64,000 nucleotides of DNA from Aureispira sp963837355 (GTDB lineage Bacteria; Bacteroidota; Bacteroidia; Chitinophagales; Saprospiraceae), in the NCBI GenBank assembly GCA_963837355.1, contig CAWIMY010000007.1, positions 1,798,001-1,862,000 of the forward strand, in the 5' to 3' direction. Positions within the stretch are counted from its first letter, which is position 1, and each line of letters begins with the position of its first letter. The notes under the pieces are model-generated. The model was not told the origin of the DNA, did no database searches, and worked only from the letters and a program-made list of their open reading frames with translations. The translations under genes and the position numbers were made by a program. Below, piece by piece: positions 47,715 through 57,739 of the stretch.

Positions 47715-49925
47715 TTAGACGTATATATTAAGGTACGCATTCTTAGGGAGAGGAAACGGCGCGAGTTCATACAAAGGGCGATCCCAAGAGCGGTCCAAAC
47801 CCTCATAATCAAAATCAGCGAAGCGCTCATAGTGGACGGCTTTGGTGGTCAAAAAATCCCGGCCAAGCACTAGACCTAGCTTTCCCAAATCGCCATAAAA
47901 GTATTCCAACAGCAAGGGCAAGAGTTGCGTTTGAAAAACGCGTTGTAAATCCTCCAAACTGTAGACCCCCATCAAATAAGCATGACCAATCAAGTGTTGA
48001 CGATCCAGTAAAATCGCGACGCGCTCATTGATGCTTTTCAACAGCGCCTGTAAATCAATGCCCTCTACATTTTGAGCCAATAAGTCAGGGCGGGGAAGCA
48101 GTTCCAAAAAAGTAAAGCGGCGGCGCAACGCCAAATCCAATTGCTCAATGCTGCGGTCACTGCTGTTCATCGTCGCCAAGACATAGAGATTAGGCGGAAG
48201 CGAAAAATTCTCCTTAGAATAAGGTAATTGTACTAGCAAGGCATTGGGCGCATGTAGGCGTTTATCTTCCTCTAACAAAGTAATTAACTCTCCAAAAATA
48301 TTGGCCACATTTCCGCGATTTAGCTCATCAATAATCAGCACAAAATCCAACTCTGGCTGTTGTTGCGCCCGTCGCGCCAAGCGTTTTAAAACGCCTTCTT
48401 GTACCTTATATTGGACTTGATCCTTGACGACAACGGGCTTAATGCCCTCTACAAAGTCCTCGTAAGACATGGATTGGTGAAACGTGGTAAAGACCAAACG
48501 CCCTTGCTCCAAATAGTGATTGAGCCGCGTCTGGACAGTCGCCTCAGGAAGCGCCTCAAGGACTGCCAACGCTTGTTGGTCAATAATAGCTAAGGCACGG
48601 CGCAAACTCCCGTAGGTCTTGCCACAACCTGGTGGGCCGTACAAGATTTGATTGAGCGTCTGTCGCTGGGGTCGCTCCGCTTTGTAGGGGATACGCGGCT
48701 CACTAATCTGCTGCGCCAAGCGCTCATCTTGGTAAATATCTTCGTCTGTATAATACCAAATGTTATAAACAGGCGGTGTTTTTAACAAGTGGGCAAGGAG
48801 ATAGGTATAATTGCTATAGTTGTTGATGGGCAATTCAAAATTGCTAAAATAACTGCGGAGTTGCAAATCAAAATTCGCCGTTTGGTAGGCACGGTTAAGT
48901 AAGTTGTTAACGATTGCACGGCGGTTGTTTCGGCGCAAAATAGGGCTGTGTTCCTCTGGATGTAAGAGGTACAGCACTGCATGACGCACCACCTCTGTTG
49001 GTAACGCGGCAAGATCATTATTCGCCTGCCGATAGGCCAATAGCTGTTTCACCCAGCGGTCTTGACGCACCCCTGTTTGACCAAGAGTACGTTTGTCGGC
49101 ATAGCGGTTCCAGACTTGTTTATTGGCGGCTTTATCATCCATATAAGCGATGACCGTGCCTATGGATAAGGCCAATTCGTAGGCGGGTTGCCCTTGGAGT
49201 TGCTGCACAAAATCGGCATAATTGCCTTTGAAGGCTTGATAATGCACCAAAAAATGTTCGTAAGTAGCCGCATCTATGGGCAGTTGCTGCAATGTCTTTA
49301 GCGCCAGTTGGCCTTCCTGTAACCAAAACTCTTTGGCTGTTTGAATGCGTTGAATGTCGTCGCGCTGCAAGAGTTCCTGCAAGGCTTTTTCGACAATACT
49401 TTGGTAGGGATCTTTTTGAGCAATTGCGGTTAAGATGTCTTTGTTGACAAAAGGATCCATCGCGGCTTGATAGAGCCATTGCTGGTGGGCTTTGTGGTTG
49501 CGGTTTTTCTTTTTGGGTTGCTGGGCGAGTAGGCGCAGTGCGCGAAGCCAATGCTCTTTTAGGGGGGCATCGGTCAAGAATTGACGAGAGAGGGCAAAGC
49601 GTGCCAACCCTAATACTTGCTTGCCGATGGGGCGCTTATGGCGCTGAAATTGTTGTAGGTTGGATAGCTTTTCTTGCTCGTCGGCTAGTACAAGGATTTC
49701 TAAAAACTGTTGACGCACGTCTATTTTATGAACCAAAATCGGCACATTATTCAGCTGCACATACAAGGCGCTGTTGTCTTCTTTTATAAAACAGAGCAAA
49801 TTGCTGGCATCTTCCTTGATGGACAATTGTTCTAACCCATAACGAAGCAGCTTCAAAAAATCCTCTACCAAGAGTAGAGACGGAAACAATTTGAGGTACT
49901 GCACCAGTTGTTTCTTAGAAGTCAT
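47715..49925 (-). CDS. mcrB: McrB-like GTPase/AAA+ subunit of a type IV restriction system
   Basis: A 736-residue protein. Residues 1-400 form a helical part unlike the short DNA-binding domain of E. coli McrB. The AAA+ motor follows: Walker A GPPGCGKTYG near 433, Walker B IIDELNRG near 533, and the McrB sensor MNSSDRSIEQLDLALRRRF near 588. McrB uses GTP to translocate and, with McrC, cut modified DNA. The long N-terminus probably sets which modification is read. A LolC/E-like gene lies upstream with no link. Confidence 0.92.
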   Translation of the reverse strand: MTSKKQLVQYLKLFPSLLLVEDFLKLLRYGLEQLSIKEDASNLLCFIKEDNSALYVQLNNVPILVHKIDVRQQFLEILVLADEQEKLSNLQQFQRHKRPIGKQVLGLARFALSRQFLTDAPLKEHWLRALRLLAQQPKKKNRNHKAHQQWLYQAAMDPFVNKDILTAIAQKDPYQSIVEKALQELLQRDDIQRIQTAKEFWLQEGQLALKTLQQLPIDAATYEHFLVHYQAFKGNYADFVQQLQGQPAYELALSIGTVIAYMDDKAANKQVWNRYADKRTLGQTGVRQDRWVKQLLAYRQANNDLAALPTEVVRHAVLYLLHPEEHSPILRRNNRRAIVNNLLNRAYQTANFDLQLRSYFSNFELPINNYSNYTYLLAHLLKTPPVYNIWYYTDEDIYQDERLAQQISEPRIPYKAERPQRQTLNQILYGPPGCGKTYGSLRRALAIIDQQALAVLEALPEATVQTRLNHYLEQGRLVFTTFHQSMSYEDFVEGIKPVVVKDQVQYKVQEGVLKRLARRAQQQPELDFVLIIDELNRGNVANIFGELITLLEEDKRLHAPNALLVQLPYSKENFSLPPNLYVLATMNSSDRSIEQLDLALRRRFTFLELLPRPDLLAQNVEGIDLQALLKSINERVAILLDRQHLIGHAYLMGVYSLEDLQRVFQTQLLPLLLEYFYGDLGKLGLVLGRDFLTTKAVHYERFADFDYEGLDRSWDRPLYELAPFPLPKNAYLNIYV

Positions 49926-49965
49926 TTGTGTTTTTATAATAAAATCATAAAAAAGTACCCGTATG

Positions 49966-51816
49966 CTAACTAAACCGAATGGCCTTTACAGGATCAATTT
50001 TGGATACCAACCAAGAGGGAATTAGCAAGACTAGTAGTGTGATAACCAAGGTTCCTATATTGAGAAAAAAGAGCGTTAACCAGTTGATCTCTACTGGAGC
50101 GACGGCTACATAATACAAATCCTCGGGTAGTTTGATGATGCCAAATTGAGCCTGAAGCCAGCAAAGGGTCAGGCCAATGACATTGCCCCAAAATAGGCCA
50201 TAACCAATGATGTAAGCTGAATTGTACAAGAAAATCTTCCGAATCGACCAGTTGGACGCGCCCAAAGCCTTTAGAATACCAATCATATTGGTTCGTTCCA
50301 AAATCAAAATCATCAACGACGTGGTCATATTAATAATAGAAACTAAAATCATTAACAACAAAATAACCCGCTCGTTCATATCCGTTAAGCTCAACCAATC
50401 AAAAATGTTGGTTTCTAGCTCTTTAATGGTACTGGCATATTGATCTACTTCGCGCAAAGCAACATAATTGACATAATCGCCCAAGGGGTCTAAATCTTCG
50501 ATGTGGTCGACAAACAACTCAAAGCCCGAAATTTGAGCGGGCAAAACTTCGTTGATTTTGTTGATCGATTCCCAATGGACAAAGCCAATTTGATCCGCTA
50601 AAATATCTTCTGGTCCCTTATAAATTCCTTTGACTACATAATTAAAGTTATACGGCTCTTGATCGCTGTCCAAGTAGGGGATGCGCACCGAGTCGCCCAC
50701 GGATAAACGGTTAAAACGAGCATAGACATCGGGGACTACAATCGCGTCAGGAGAAGGGTTGTCAAAATCTAAGGCTTCGCCTTTCAGCATAGCGCCCTGT
50801 ACATAGTTCCAAGCCGCTTGATCTTTGGCAGTGACGGTGGTAAGGCCGCGTAGGCTCAAGCCCTCGCCAGGCAAGTCCAACTGCTCCCCATAATTGCGGT
50901 AGGGGCGCCAGTTGTTGAGCTGTTGCAACGTACGTACATCTACCATCGCAAAACGGCGGTCGTATTCCTCCAAGCCCGTTTTATAAATACCGATCACTTT
51001 GAATTTACGCCCCAATGAATTGCCATCTTTAACAAAGTAAATCAAAAACTGATCGTTGAGTTTTAATTCTAGGCGTTGAGCAGTCGTTTCAGAAATTAGA
51101 ATACCCTTTTGAGGCTCCGCAGATTGGTTGTCCAGTACCGTACCTTGCTTGATGTATTGTTGTAAAAATTCCCAATCGTAATCATCGCCCACACCGCGCA
51201 ATACAATGCCTTCAATCTGGTCGTTTGTTTTTATAATACCCTCTTTATGAATATAGTATTGGATGTGTCGAATGCCGCCTTCGGTTTGCTTGACAATATC
51301 CTTTTCTACCAGTTGATAGTTGGGCATGGCCAAGAAAATAATGCCTGTTAATACAAAAATCAGCGCCCCCAGCCAGCGCCAACGCGCGCTGACTCGCCGC
51401 CTTAAGAAAGGCACTAAAAGTAGTAGTAAAGACAACAACAAAAAAGACAAGCCGATCCAAATCGAGGGCTCACCGCTATTGAGAGGCACAGAGGCCATCC
51501 AATCAATGGTAGGGTCTATATACTGCACGGTACCAATGGTATCAATGCTCGGGTAATATGTCTGCGTTTGGTTCATTGGACTGGTCTCAAAGGCATAGCT
51601 CGAAGCCGTGGCACTCGTCGTAATATGAATGTGCCCCCAAAAGCCAAAAATCTTTTCGCTAATGGTGTTTTTGAAGCCCGCGACAATACTAGTGGCCAAA
51701 ATCATCACTACCATACTCAAGGCAATGGCAACGACTGCTAAACGCAAAATAGAGCGAGAAAACGATTTTTTGGTGGCCGATCCCACCCGTTTGGCTATAA
51801 AAAATTCTATGTTCAA
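49966..51816 (-). CDS. LolC/E-like ABC permease with two extra helices
   Basis: A 616-residue permease of the LolC/LolE/MacB fold: first helix at about 22-45 (LRLAVVAIALSMVVMILATS), a large periplasmic domain, and three C-terminal helices (FtsX domain) at about 485-610. The start VGSATKKSFSRSILRLAVV is typical of LolE. Unusually, two more helices (about 118-138 and 148-165) joined by a basic loop RRRVSARWRW split the periplasmic domain. Lol proteins move lipoproteins from the inner to the outer membrane; the ATPase subunit is not nearby. It could also be another FtsX-type transporter. Confidence 0.88.
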   Translation of the reverse strand: MNIEFFIAKRVGSATKKSFSRSILRLAVVAIALSMVVMILATSIVAGFKNTISEKIFGFWGHIHITTSATASSYAFETSPMNQTQTYYPSIDTIGTVQYIDPTIDWMASVPLNSGEPSIWIGLSFLLLSLLLLLVPFLRRRVSARWRWLGALIFVLTGIIFLAMPNYQLVEKDIVKQTEGGIRHIQYYIHKEGIIKTNDQIEGIVLRGVGDDYDWEFLQQYIKQGTVLDNQSAEPQKGILISETTAQRLELKLNDQFLIYFVKDGNSLGRKFKVIGIYKTGLEEYDRRFAMVDVRTLQQLNNWRPYRNYGEQLDLPGEGLSLRGLTTVTAKDQAAWNYVQGAMLKGEALDFDNPSPDAIVVPDVYARFNRLSVGDSVRIPYLDSDQEPYNFNYVVKGIYKGPEDILADQIGFVHWESINKINEVLPAQISGFELFVDHIEDLDPLGDYVNYVALREVDQYASTIKELETNIFDWLSLTDMNERVILLLMILVSIINMTTSLMILILERTNMIGILKALGASNWSIRKIFLYNSAYIIGYGLFWGNVIGLTLCWLQAQFGIIKLPEDLYYVAVAPVEINWLTLFFLNIGTLVITLLVLLIPSWLVSKIDPVKAIRFS

Positions 51817-51989
51817 GATACAGCAGCTTTATAAAAGAAGGGTCAACAACTTTGTTGGTCGTAAAATTTAAAAGTAGGCTTTTTTTAGAAACTTACGCGG
51901 GAATCGTTCAAAAAGTCACGGGTTAGAAGAGCCCCATACGGAATAAGAAAACAATAATAGTCAACAGAGTAGAGGTTGATAGGGAGTCT

Positions 51990-54131
51990 TTATTGGTTTT
52001 TGACCAATCGAACGGTATTCAAAAACTGAGCGGTGGTTTCAAAATCGTAATACCTGTTCTTTAGAAGGTGGACTTGATAGGCTTCGGGAAGGAGCATCCC
52101 CCATTTGGAAAAAGACAAGAGGGTTGGGGCTTCTTCCAATTGCTTTAAAAGATGGGTGTCTATGCTAGGAAGCGCATGTACTAGAGTCTTCCATTGCTTT
52201 AGAAAATTATTGTTGTCAATCTCCAATTCAAATCGACTATTCGCGTCTTCTAACTTGCCTTCTATTCCTGCGATTTTGAGTAACAATAGAAGTGTTCGAT
52301 TGACCCTAGAACCTGAAAAAGAGAAGAAGTGTAGGCTGTTTTCTTTTATTAATAAGGGTCTTTCTGTTTCCCAATCAGTAAGGGAAATTACTGTGAAATC
52401 GCTCCGTAGTATTTGCAGGGCATCGGAGCTAGCGGTATCTAAAAAATCATATTCTTCGGTAGTGTACAATATTGCTAACATTTTTTGCCTGATCTTGGGA
52501 TGAATGTCAGCCATGTTTCCTGAAAAGATCGGTTTGTTACCATCGGTAGCAGGAATAACTGCGATTTTTTTGGCCTTATGATCAATGTCGATGATTTTCC
52601 AAATTTTTGCGGAAAGCAAGATATTGCTATCTTCTATTACTTGTGGAGAAAAAGGAAGCTGCCCAATGGCATTGCCACTGTTAGAGTGAACTACCTTATA
52701 GTTTTCTTCTGTTGTAAAAACGCTATAGAAGTCTCTGCTGTTGACGATGAATTCGCCTTCTACGCCAATAATTACCTCTTCTCGTAGTTGTTCTAATAGG
52801 TCTTGTTGGATTAGATGCTGGAGAATAACCTCTATATCCACTACATCAATGTTTCGAAAGGCGGCGTTTTCTTGGAGTCGTTGAATCAAGGTCTTCAATA
52901 ACATACCTTTATGTCCCTTAACCATAGACAGCGCCTGATGAACCAAAATATCATAAGGTTGGTCATTTATTGTAGGGGGCTCGATAAACCCCTCTTGATA
53001 CAACAACCAACAAGCAAGGGATTGTAATAGACTCCAAGGATTCGTTGCATAGAGATATAAATTACTTTGCTTGTCATCGCTGCGACCGCTGCGACCAACG
53101 CGCTGAATAAGCGAGGCAATGCTGTGAGTGGCATCGATTTGTACAACTTTATCGACGGTGCCAATATCAATGCCCAATTCAAGGGTAGAAGTACAAGCAA
53201 TACTGAACGGTTGACGCTTGTTGTTTTTGGCAAAATATTCTACATATTCCCTCACTTCTCTATCGACTGAAGAGTGGTGCGAAAAGTAATTGGAATGTCC
53301 TTTTACTCGGAGTGCAATTTTTTTGAGTTTTACGGCGACTTCTTCTGTTCTACCTCTACTATTTGGAAAAATTAGCACCTTATCCGTTCTAGTTGCTAGG
53401 TATAAGTCCTTCAATAAAGCAAGGGGTAACTCTGTATAGCTTCCCTCGAAATAACGAAAAACAACGTCAATGTCTTTAGCGGTTCTATCAATCAGAATCT
53501 TCGTGCGCGCTACTTCCCCCGTAAATTCCTTTACTTCTGCAAATTTGTTGACCTCACTCATCGTCGCCGACAATCCAATAATGTTGAAATGAGCCCTATT
53601 AATGCCTTGTAATCTAAATAAAATAGATTGCAATTGTACTCCTCGATCCGTCCCTACAAAAGAGTGAATTTCATCAATAACCACATATTTTAAGTGGCTA
53701 AACAGATGCTTACTATCAGAGCGTTTGTTGGCAAACATAGCTTCTAACGATTCAGGGGTAATTAACACAATTCCGCTAGGTCTTTTTAGAAGCTTACTTT
53801 TGAGAGAACGGTTGGCCTCTCCATGCCATTTGGTGACAGGAATTTCTAGATTTTTGCATAAGTCCTCTATACGATAAAATTGGTCATTGATTAGTGCAAT
53901 GAGTGGCGAAATATATAAAACCTGTACCCCCAATTGGTTGAAATCTACTTTGGAAAGAATCGGCAAAAAGGCGGCTTCCGTTTTTCCTGAAGCCGTTCTG
54001 GAGGATAGGATATAATGGTTGTCAGCGGCCATAATTCTATTAATAGCCGCATTTTGAATGGGGCGGAGTTCTTTCCAACCTTGGTCTCGAATATATTTTC
54101 GAATAGGCGCGCTCAATAAATTGTAGGCCAT
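51990..54131 (-). CDS. sngC: Lhr-like DEAD/DEAH helicase (Shango SngC)
   Basis: A 713-residue SF2 helicase: Walker A SRTASGKTEAA near 49, DEIH in VVIDEIHSF near 151, GLSATM near 188, the C-terminal motor with STLELGIDIG and QRVGRSGR, then a long C-terminal region as in Lhr-type helicases. It is the last gene of a three-gene operon: its ATG shares a base with the stop of the ATPase gene. The same trio, TerB-like protein, DUF2791 ATPase and Lhr-like helicase, is known as the Shango anti-phage system. The gene name rests on that operon match. Confidence 0.9.
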   Translation of the reverse strand: MAYNLLSAPIRKYIRDQGWKELRPIQNAAINRIMAADNHYILSSRTASGKTEAAFLPILSKVDFNQLGVQVLYISPLIALINDQFYRIEDLCKNLEIPVTKWHGEANRSLKSKLLKRPSGIVLITPESLEAMFANKRSDSKHLFSHLKYVVIDEIHSFVGTDRGVQLQSILFRLQGINRAHFNIIGLSATMSEVNKFAEVKEFTGEVARTKILIDRTAKDIDVVFRYFEGSYTELPLALLKDLYLATRTDKVLIFPNSRGRTEEVAVKLKKIALRVKGHSNYFSHHSSVDREVREYVEYFAKNNKRQPFSIACTSTLELGIDIGTVDKVVQIDATHSIASLIQRVGRSGRSDDKQSNLYLYATNPWSLLQSLACWLLYQEGFIEPPTINDQPYDILVHQALSMVKGHKGMLLKTLIQRLQENAAFRNIDVVDIEVILQHLIQQDLLEQLREEVIIGVEGEFIVNSRDFYSVFTTEENYKVVHSNSGNAIGQLPFSPQVIEDSNILLSAKIWKIIDIDHKAKKIAVIPATDGNKPIFSGNMADIHPKIRQKMLAILYTTEEYDFLDTASSDALQILRSDFTVISLTDWETERPLLIKENSLHFFSFSGSRVNRTLLLLLKIAGIEGKLEDANSRFELEIDNNNFLKQWKTLVHALPSIDTHLLKQLEEAPTLLSFSKWGMLLPEAYQVHLLKNRYYDFETTAQFLNTVRLVKNQ

Positions 54132-55444
54132 TATAGTTCTTCTATATCGTCCAAAGAAAGCTCATCGGGCCGCTCATCAGTAACTGTCAAATTACCAAAT
54201 AGCTCCCTTTTGTTAATCGTTGGATTTTGTCGCAATAAATTCATAATGTTGAGAAAGTCTCGAATAACTTCTCTAGGTGTCAGAAACTCTGAGGCTCCTG
54301 GTTTATTGAAGAGTTCTTCCATAAAAGCCTGAATTTCGGAATCGCTAATGGCAATCGTTGTTTTATAATTAAAATCAAAAATGGCCTTTAACTTCTTCAA
54401 TAGGACAAAAATCTCGTTGTGGTCAAGCGGCAGTAATTTGATAACAGGTTGAGCAAAATCGCGGACTGTGGCTGTTTCAAATTTGTTGGTTTGCAACCTA
54501 GTTTTGAGGGCATCGTAACTAAAAAGCCCACGGCGCTGGTTTTCTAAAGACTCTTTGGTTCCTGCAAAATTGAAGAATAGGTGCGAGACTTTACCTTGAA
54601 AGCAATCGTTGTAGATCGTAAGCACTTTCTCGTAATTCTTTGCGCGCATTGTGGACGTAGAGATCTTGTAGAGATTGATCGCTTCATCCAAGTTGATAAT
54701 AAAACCACTGTAGCCCATGCTGACAAATAGTTTACAGAAGTTTTTGAGCATATCATAATAATTAGAATCATTAACTATACCTCTAACGCCTAATTCTTGC
54801 CGTGCTTCTGTTTTAGTTTTGTATTCGCCTTTGAGCCATTTGAGGGCATTCCTACGCTGAAAATCATCATCATTGATATAGCCTTCGTAGTACTTTAGGA
54901 TGACGGTACCAAAATCAAAACCACCAACTTCTGTCACTTCGTTGATTGTTTTTATAATATTGTCTTGAATGAGCGTCAAGTATTGTTCCTCCCTTATTGC
55001 GGCCAGTGAAAGGTTATTTTCAGTAGCAGTTTGAGTGATGATCTGCTCAATCCACTTCTCTAATAGGGTCGGTAATGCACCGCCTGCGGGTTTGGTCTGA
55101 ATAGAGATATTGTCCATGATCGCCGAATAGAGCGCCAAGGCTTTTCCGTCATTAGAGTACAAACGATTATCAGGTGTGAAATCGGCATTCGCTACTACAA
55201 ACTTTTGCTTCAACGCCACCGTGTTGAGTAAGTGCAGCATAAAAGATTTTCCTGAGCCAAAGTCCCCAATCCAAAATTTGACCATGCTGTGCCCGTTCTT
55301 TACATCTTCCAATGCTTCTACAATGGCATTGATTTCATCAGATCGTCCTACGGTAATGTGTTGTACGCCAATTTTGGGAACTACCCCACCAATGAGAGAA
55401 TTGACAATAGCAGTAGCTTCTTTAGCTTTAATTTTATTTAGCAT
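54131..55444 (-). CDS. sngB: DUF2791/BrxD-like P-loop ATPase (Shango SngB)
   Basis: A 437-residue ATPase related to BrxD: the start TVGRSDEINAIVEALEDV is followed by Walker A GDFGSGKSFML near 64, and GFIINLDEAINLYK carries the acidic Walker B. The C-terminus is helical with many Asp. Its stop and start codons overlap those of its neighbours by one base (TAATG), so the three proteins are made together. BrxD itself belongs to BREX, but the other BREX genes (pglX, pglZ, brxC) are absent. Confidence 0.9.
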   Translation of the reverse strand: MLNKIKAKEATAIVNSLIGGVVPKIGVQHITVGRSDEINAIVEALEDVKNGHSMVKFWIGDFGSGKSFMLHLLNTVALKQKFVVANADFTPDNRLYSNDGKALALYSAIMDNISIQTKPAGGALPTLLEKWIEQIITQTATENNLSLAAIREEQYLTLIQDNIIKTINEVTEVGGFDFGTVILKYYEGYINDDDFQRRNALKWLKGEYKTKTEARQELGVRGIVNDSNYYDMLKNFCKLFVSMGYSGFIINLDEAINLYKISTSTMRAKNYEKVLTIYNDCFQGKVSHLFFNFAGTKESLENQRRGLFSYDALKTRLQTNKFETATVRDFAQPVIKLLPLDHNEIFVLLKKLKAIFDFNYKTTIAISDSEIQAFMEELFNKPGASEFLTPREVIRDFLNIMNLLRQNPTINKRELFGNLTVTDERPDELSLDDIEEL

Positions 55445-57429
55445 TAGATCGAAATTTGTTCAAAATAATCAGTATCTATCGTATAAGTCTCTTCGTCTTC
55501 TTCAATTAAGACATCGTCTAATAACTCGTAACAGGCTTCATTAATACTCTCTACAAGTTGATTCTTGAAAACGCTTTGGGTTTTAGCAAACGTTATAAGT
55601 TTTTCTTCGGATAGAGAAAAGTCGTTGCTATAAAATAGCTCTAATGTGTTGATTTGAAGCGCATTGAGTTCCAGTTCAGGTAAGAAGCGGGTATCGGTCG
55701 CTTTTATTGGTGCTGGAAAAACGGTTGGCGCTGAGATTTGATCGAAGGGAGGCGTTATCGCTGGTTGCTCTTCTTCCATTTCTTGATCTTGCAAATATTC
55801 ATTGAGCAAATCTACCGTTCCTGCATGCTGTTGTTGCACCTCTTCAATAAAAGACTGATCTAGTTGGATTTTTTTTCGTTTAATAGCCCAAATACGAGGG
55901 ACTTCCGCCAGTGCTTTTCCTAAATCTTGATTTTTTATGAAGGTATGAAGTAACTGTTCAAAATCTTGGCGCTGTTCGTCTGTTTTAAAGAGCTTTTTTT
56001 GAACAGTTTTGGGAAGTTCTTTTTGAGCTATTTTATTAGATTTTAGATCGTAGTAGATGTAGTGCAAGTATAAATTAACAGCTGCTGTTTGGTCTTCTTT
56101 AGCAATGAATTTGGCCGCGTCAAAAAACAGATATTCTACCGAGGGATTTTTTTTGTTGAGTTCGCCTAATAACAAAACCTCTTGAACAAACGTCGTCGCG
56201 TTTTTTGCGTAAGCAACTTTGAGTTCGGAAAACTTGATTTTCCAGCGTGTCGTCGTTTGAGCATAAAGTTCTATCTCTGTTGCTTTAGTGGGAGCGGGGA
56301 TAGTTGGAATAAGCGTTTGTAAGGCGGCACTAGCTTTTTCTGAAATTTGTGCTACAAAAACAGCGTTTACGGTTTCGTTATAATCGACATCTACGCTTAA
56401 TCTTCGTTTATGCTGGTACGCTTCGCGAAGTACATTCTCACAATATCTAAATAGATAAGTGTAGACCTTATAGAGAGTCTCGCTAAGGACATATTTATAA
56501 TTGTAGCTTCCTTTACGATAACGAAATTGTTTTTTTGCGACGATTTCTCCAAATAGCTCTATTTGTTCTTTTAGCGTACTTCCCTCTTCTTGATATTGAC
56601 GATCTAACACCTCTATTAAGCGGAGAAAAAGACGAAGGAGCACTTCAAAACACTGCTCTATACTACAGAAATTACTAGTTGGAGTACTTAATTGATTGAG
56701 TAAAGCAACCTCTTCTTTATTTAGGTTTAGTTTGCTTTGGTACTTATTACCCAGTTGCCAATAATCATAGTCTTGATAGTAAGACATATTAGGCTGTTCT
56801 CCTATGCTATTGGAAAGCTGTATTTTGAGCATAAAGTTTGCTCCATAAGAGGCCGTCTTGGGATGAAATTGCCCTAAACGTTCTATTTGTTGTTGGAGCT
56901 TTGATATATTCTTAGAGGCTTCATAAGTATCCAATAAGTCAAATAGTAGGATAAAAGCATAGTTATCATTGCCCTCTAAGTCTACTTTTTCGTTTCTCAA
57001 AAATCGCGCTTTGTAGGCATAGTAAAATATCTTTTGCGCCGAAGTAGCGCGTTCAATATCTGAGTAGGAATAAATATATTTGTGAGACCAATGGGGGACT
57101 TTTAGAGAAGGTTCTTTTGTTTCCTTTGGAGATAAAGGAGCGTAATCAATACGATACGATTGATTGGTAATATCTATAATCGAATCATCTTCTTCCTTTT
57201 GTATTGGATTGGGCTTGATTTCCATAGGGCGGCGATCAGGAGTACGTTCTTTTTTTAGGGGAGTAGCGAGTCGGTTGAATGTCATAGAGTCTTCTACAGG
57301 AAGCTCGATCCAGTCGTCTTCTACTTGATTGGAGTGCGGTGGAAGGATTCTTGGAACAGGCTTTCTATGTTCTCGAATGTTATAAACAGTATAGCCGATA
57401 ATGCCTGCTACAATAAAGTATCCAATCAT
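55444..57429 (-). CDS. sngA: TerB-like protein with N-terminal membrane anchor (Shango SngA)
   Basis: A 661-residue protein. The first 20 residues (MIGYFIVAGIIGYTVYNI) look like a membrane helix. A Pro-rich linker to about 110 follows, then TerB_N-type and TerB_C-type helical regions: ERATSAQKIFYYAYKARFLRNE, the central REAYQHKRRLSVDVDYN, and the C-terminal LDQSFIEEVQQQHAG with ELNALQINTLELFYSNDFS. The last residues are acidic. Membrane attachment would place the Shango complex at the cell envelope, where infecting DNA enters. It is the first gene of the operon. The domain call comes from pattern memory and the operon context. Confidence 0.85.
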   Translation of the reverse strand: MIGYFIVAGIIGYTVYNIREHRKPVPRILPPHSNQVEDDWIELPVEDSMTFNRLATPLKKERTPDRRPMEIKPNPIQKEEDDSIIDITNQSYRIDYAPLSPKETKEPSLKVPHWSHKYIYSYSDIERATSAQKIFYYAYKARFLRNEKVDLEGNDNYAFILLFDLLDTYEASKNISKLQQQIERLGQFHPKTASYGANFMLKIQLSNSIGEQPNMSYYQDYDYWQLGNKYQSKLNLNKEEVALLNQLSTPTSNFCSIEQCFEVLLRLFLRLIEVLDRQYQEEGSTLKEQIELFGEIVAKKQFRYRKGSYNYKYVLSETLYKVYTYLFRYCENVLREAYQHKRRLSVDVDYNETVNAVFVAQISEKASAALQTLIPTIPAPTKATEIELYAQTTTRWKIKFSELKVAYAKNATTFVQEVLLLGELNKKNPSVEYLFFDAAKFIAKEDQTAAVNLYLHYIYYDLKSNKIAQKELPKTVQKKLFKTDEQRQDFEQLLHTFIKNQDLGKALAEVPRIWAIKRKKIQLDQSFIEEVQQQHAGTVDLLNEYLQDQEMEEEQPAITPPFDQISAPTVFPAPIKATDTRFLPELELNALQINTLELFYSNDFSLSEEKLITFAKTQSVFKNQLVESINEACYELLDDVLIEEDEETYTIDTDYFEQISI

Positions 57430-57739
57430 AGAATTATAGTTCTTGCTTCAAAAAGAATAAAAAGAGCACGCTTACACCATAGGAAAATTTCCAAAAGAAA
57501 AAACTTGAAATCTGATTAGTGTTTTAGTGGATCAGTATAAATATAATAAAGAATTTTAAAAGCGTATATTTTAAGGCTGGAAATTATTTGCAAAATGCTT
57601 GCACGACAACCATAAGTGCGAACGCGAACTTTTGTAGCAATCAGTGATTCCCATTACAAAAAAAAGCCAGCACCATACTTCTGTACAGCGCCAGCTTAAA
57701 TTATTTGTCATGAAAAATCACAGCGTCAAAAACAATGCC
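57430..57739. other. Intergenic region upstream of the Shango operon
   Basis: 310 AT-rich bases. They hold the terminator at 57657-57697 and should include the Shango promoter to its left. No open frame is convincing. Confidence 0.5.
57657..57697 (-). terminator. Intrinsic terminator after the lipoprotein gene
   Basis: On the minus strand, a 15-bp stem with several G-U pairs (57683-57697 with 57664-57678), a 4-base loop and a T run. It lies 43 bases after the stop of the lipoprotein gene and separates it from the Shango operon. Confidence 0.85.

Noticed and set aside
51990..55444. BREX assignment for the BrxD-like ATPase and BrxHI-like helicase
   Set aside because: No pglX, pglZ, brxC or brxA is present; the TerB-like first gene fits Shango instead.
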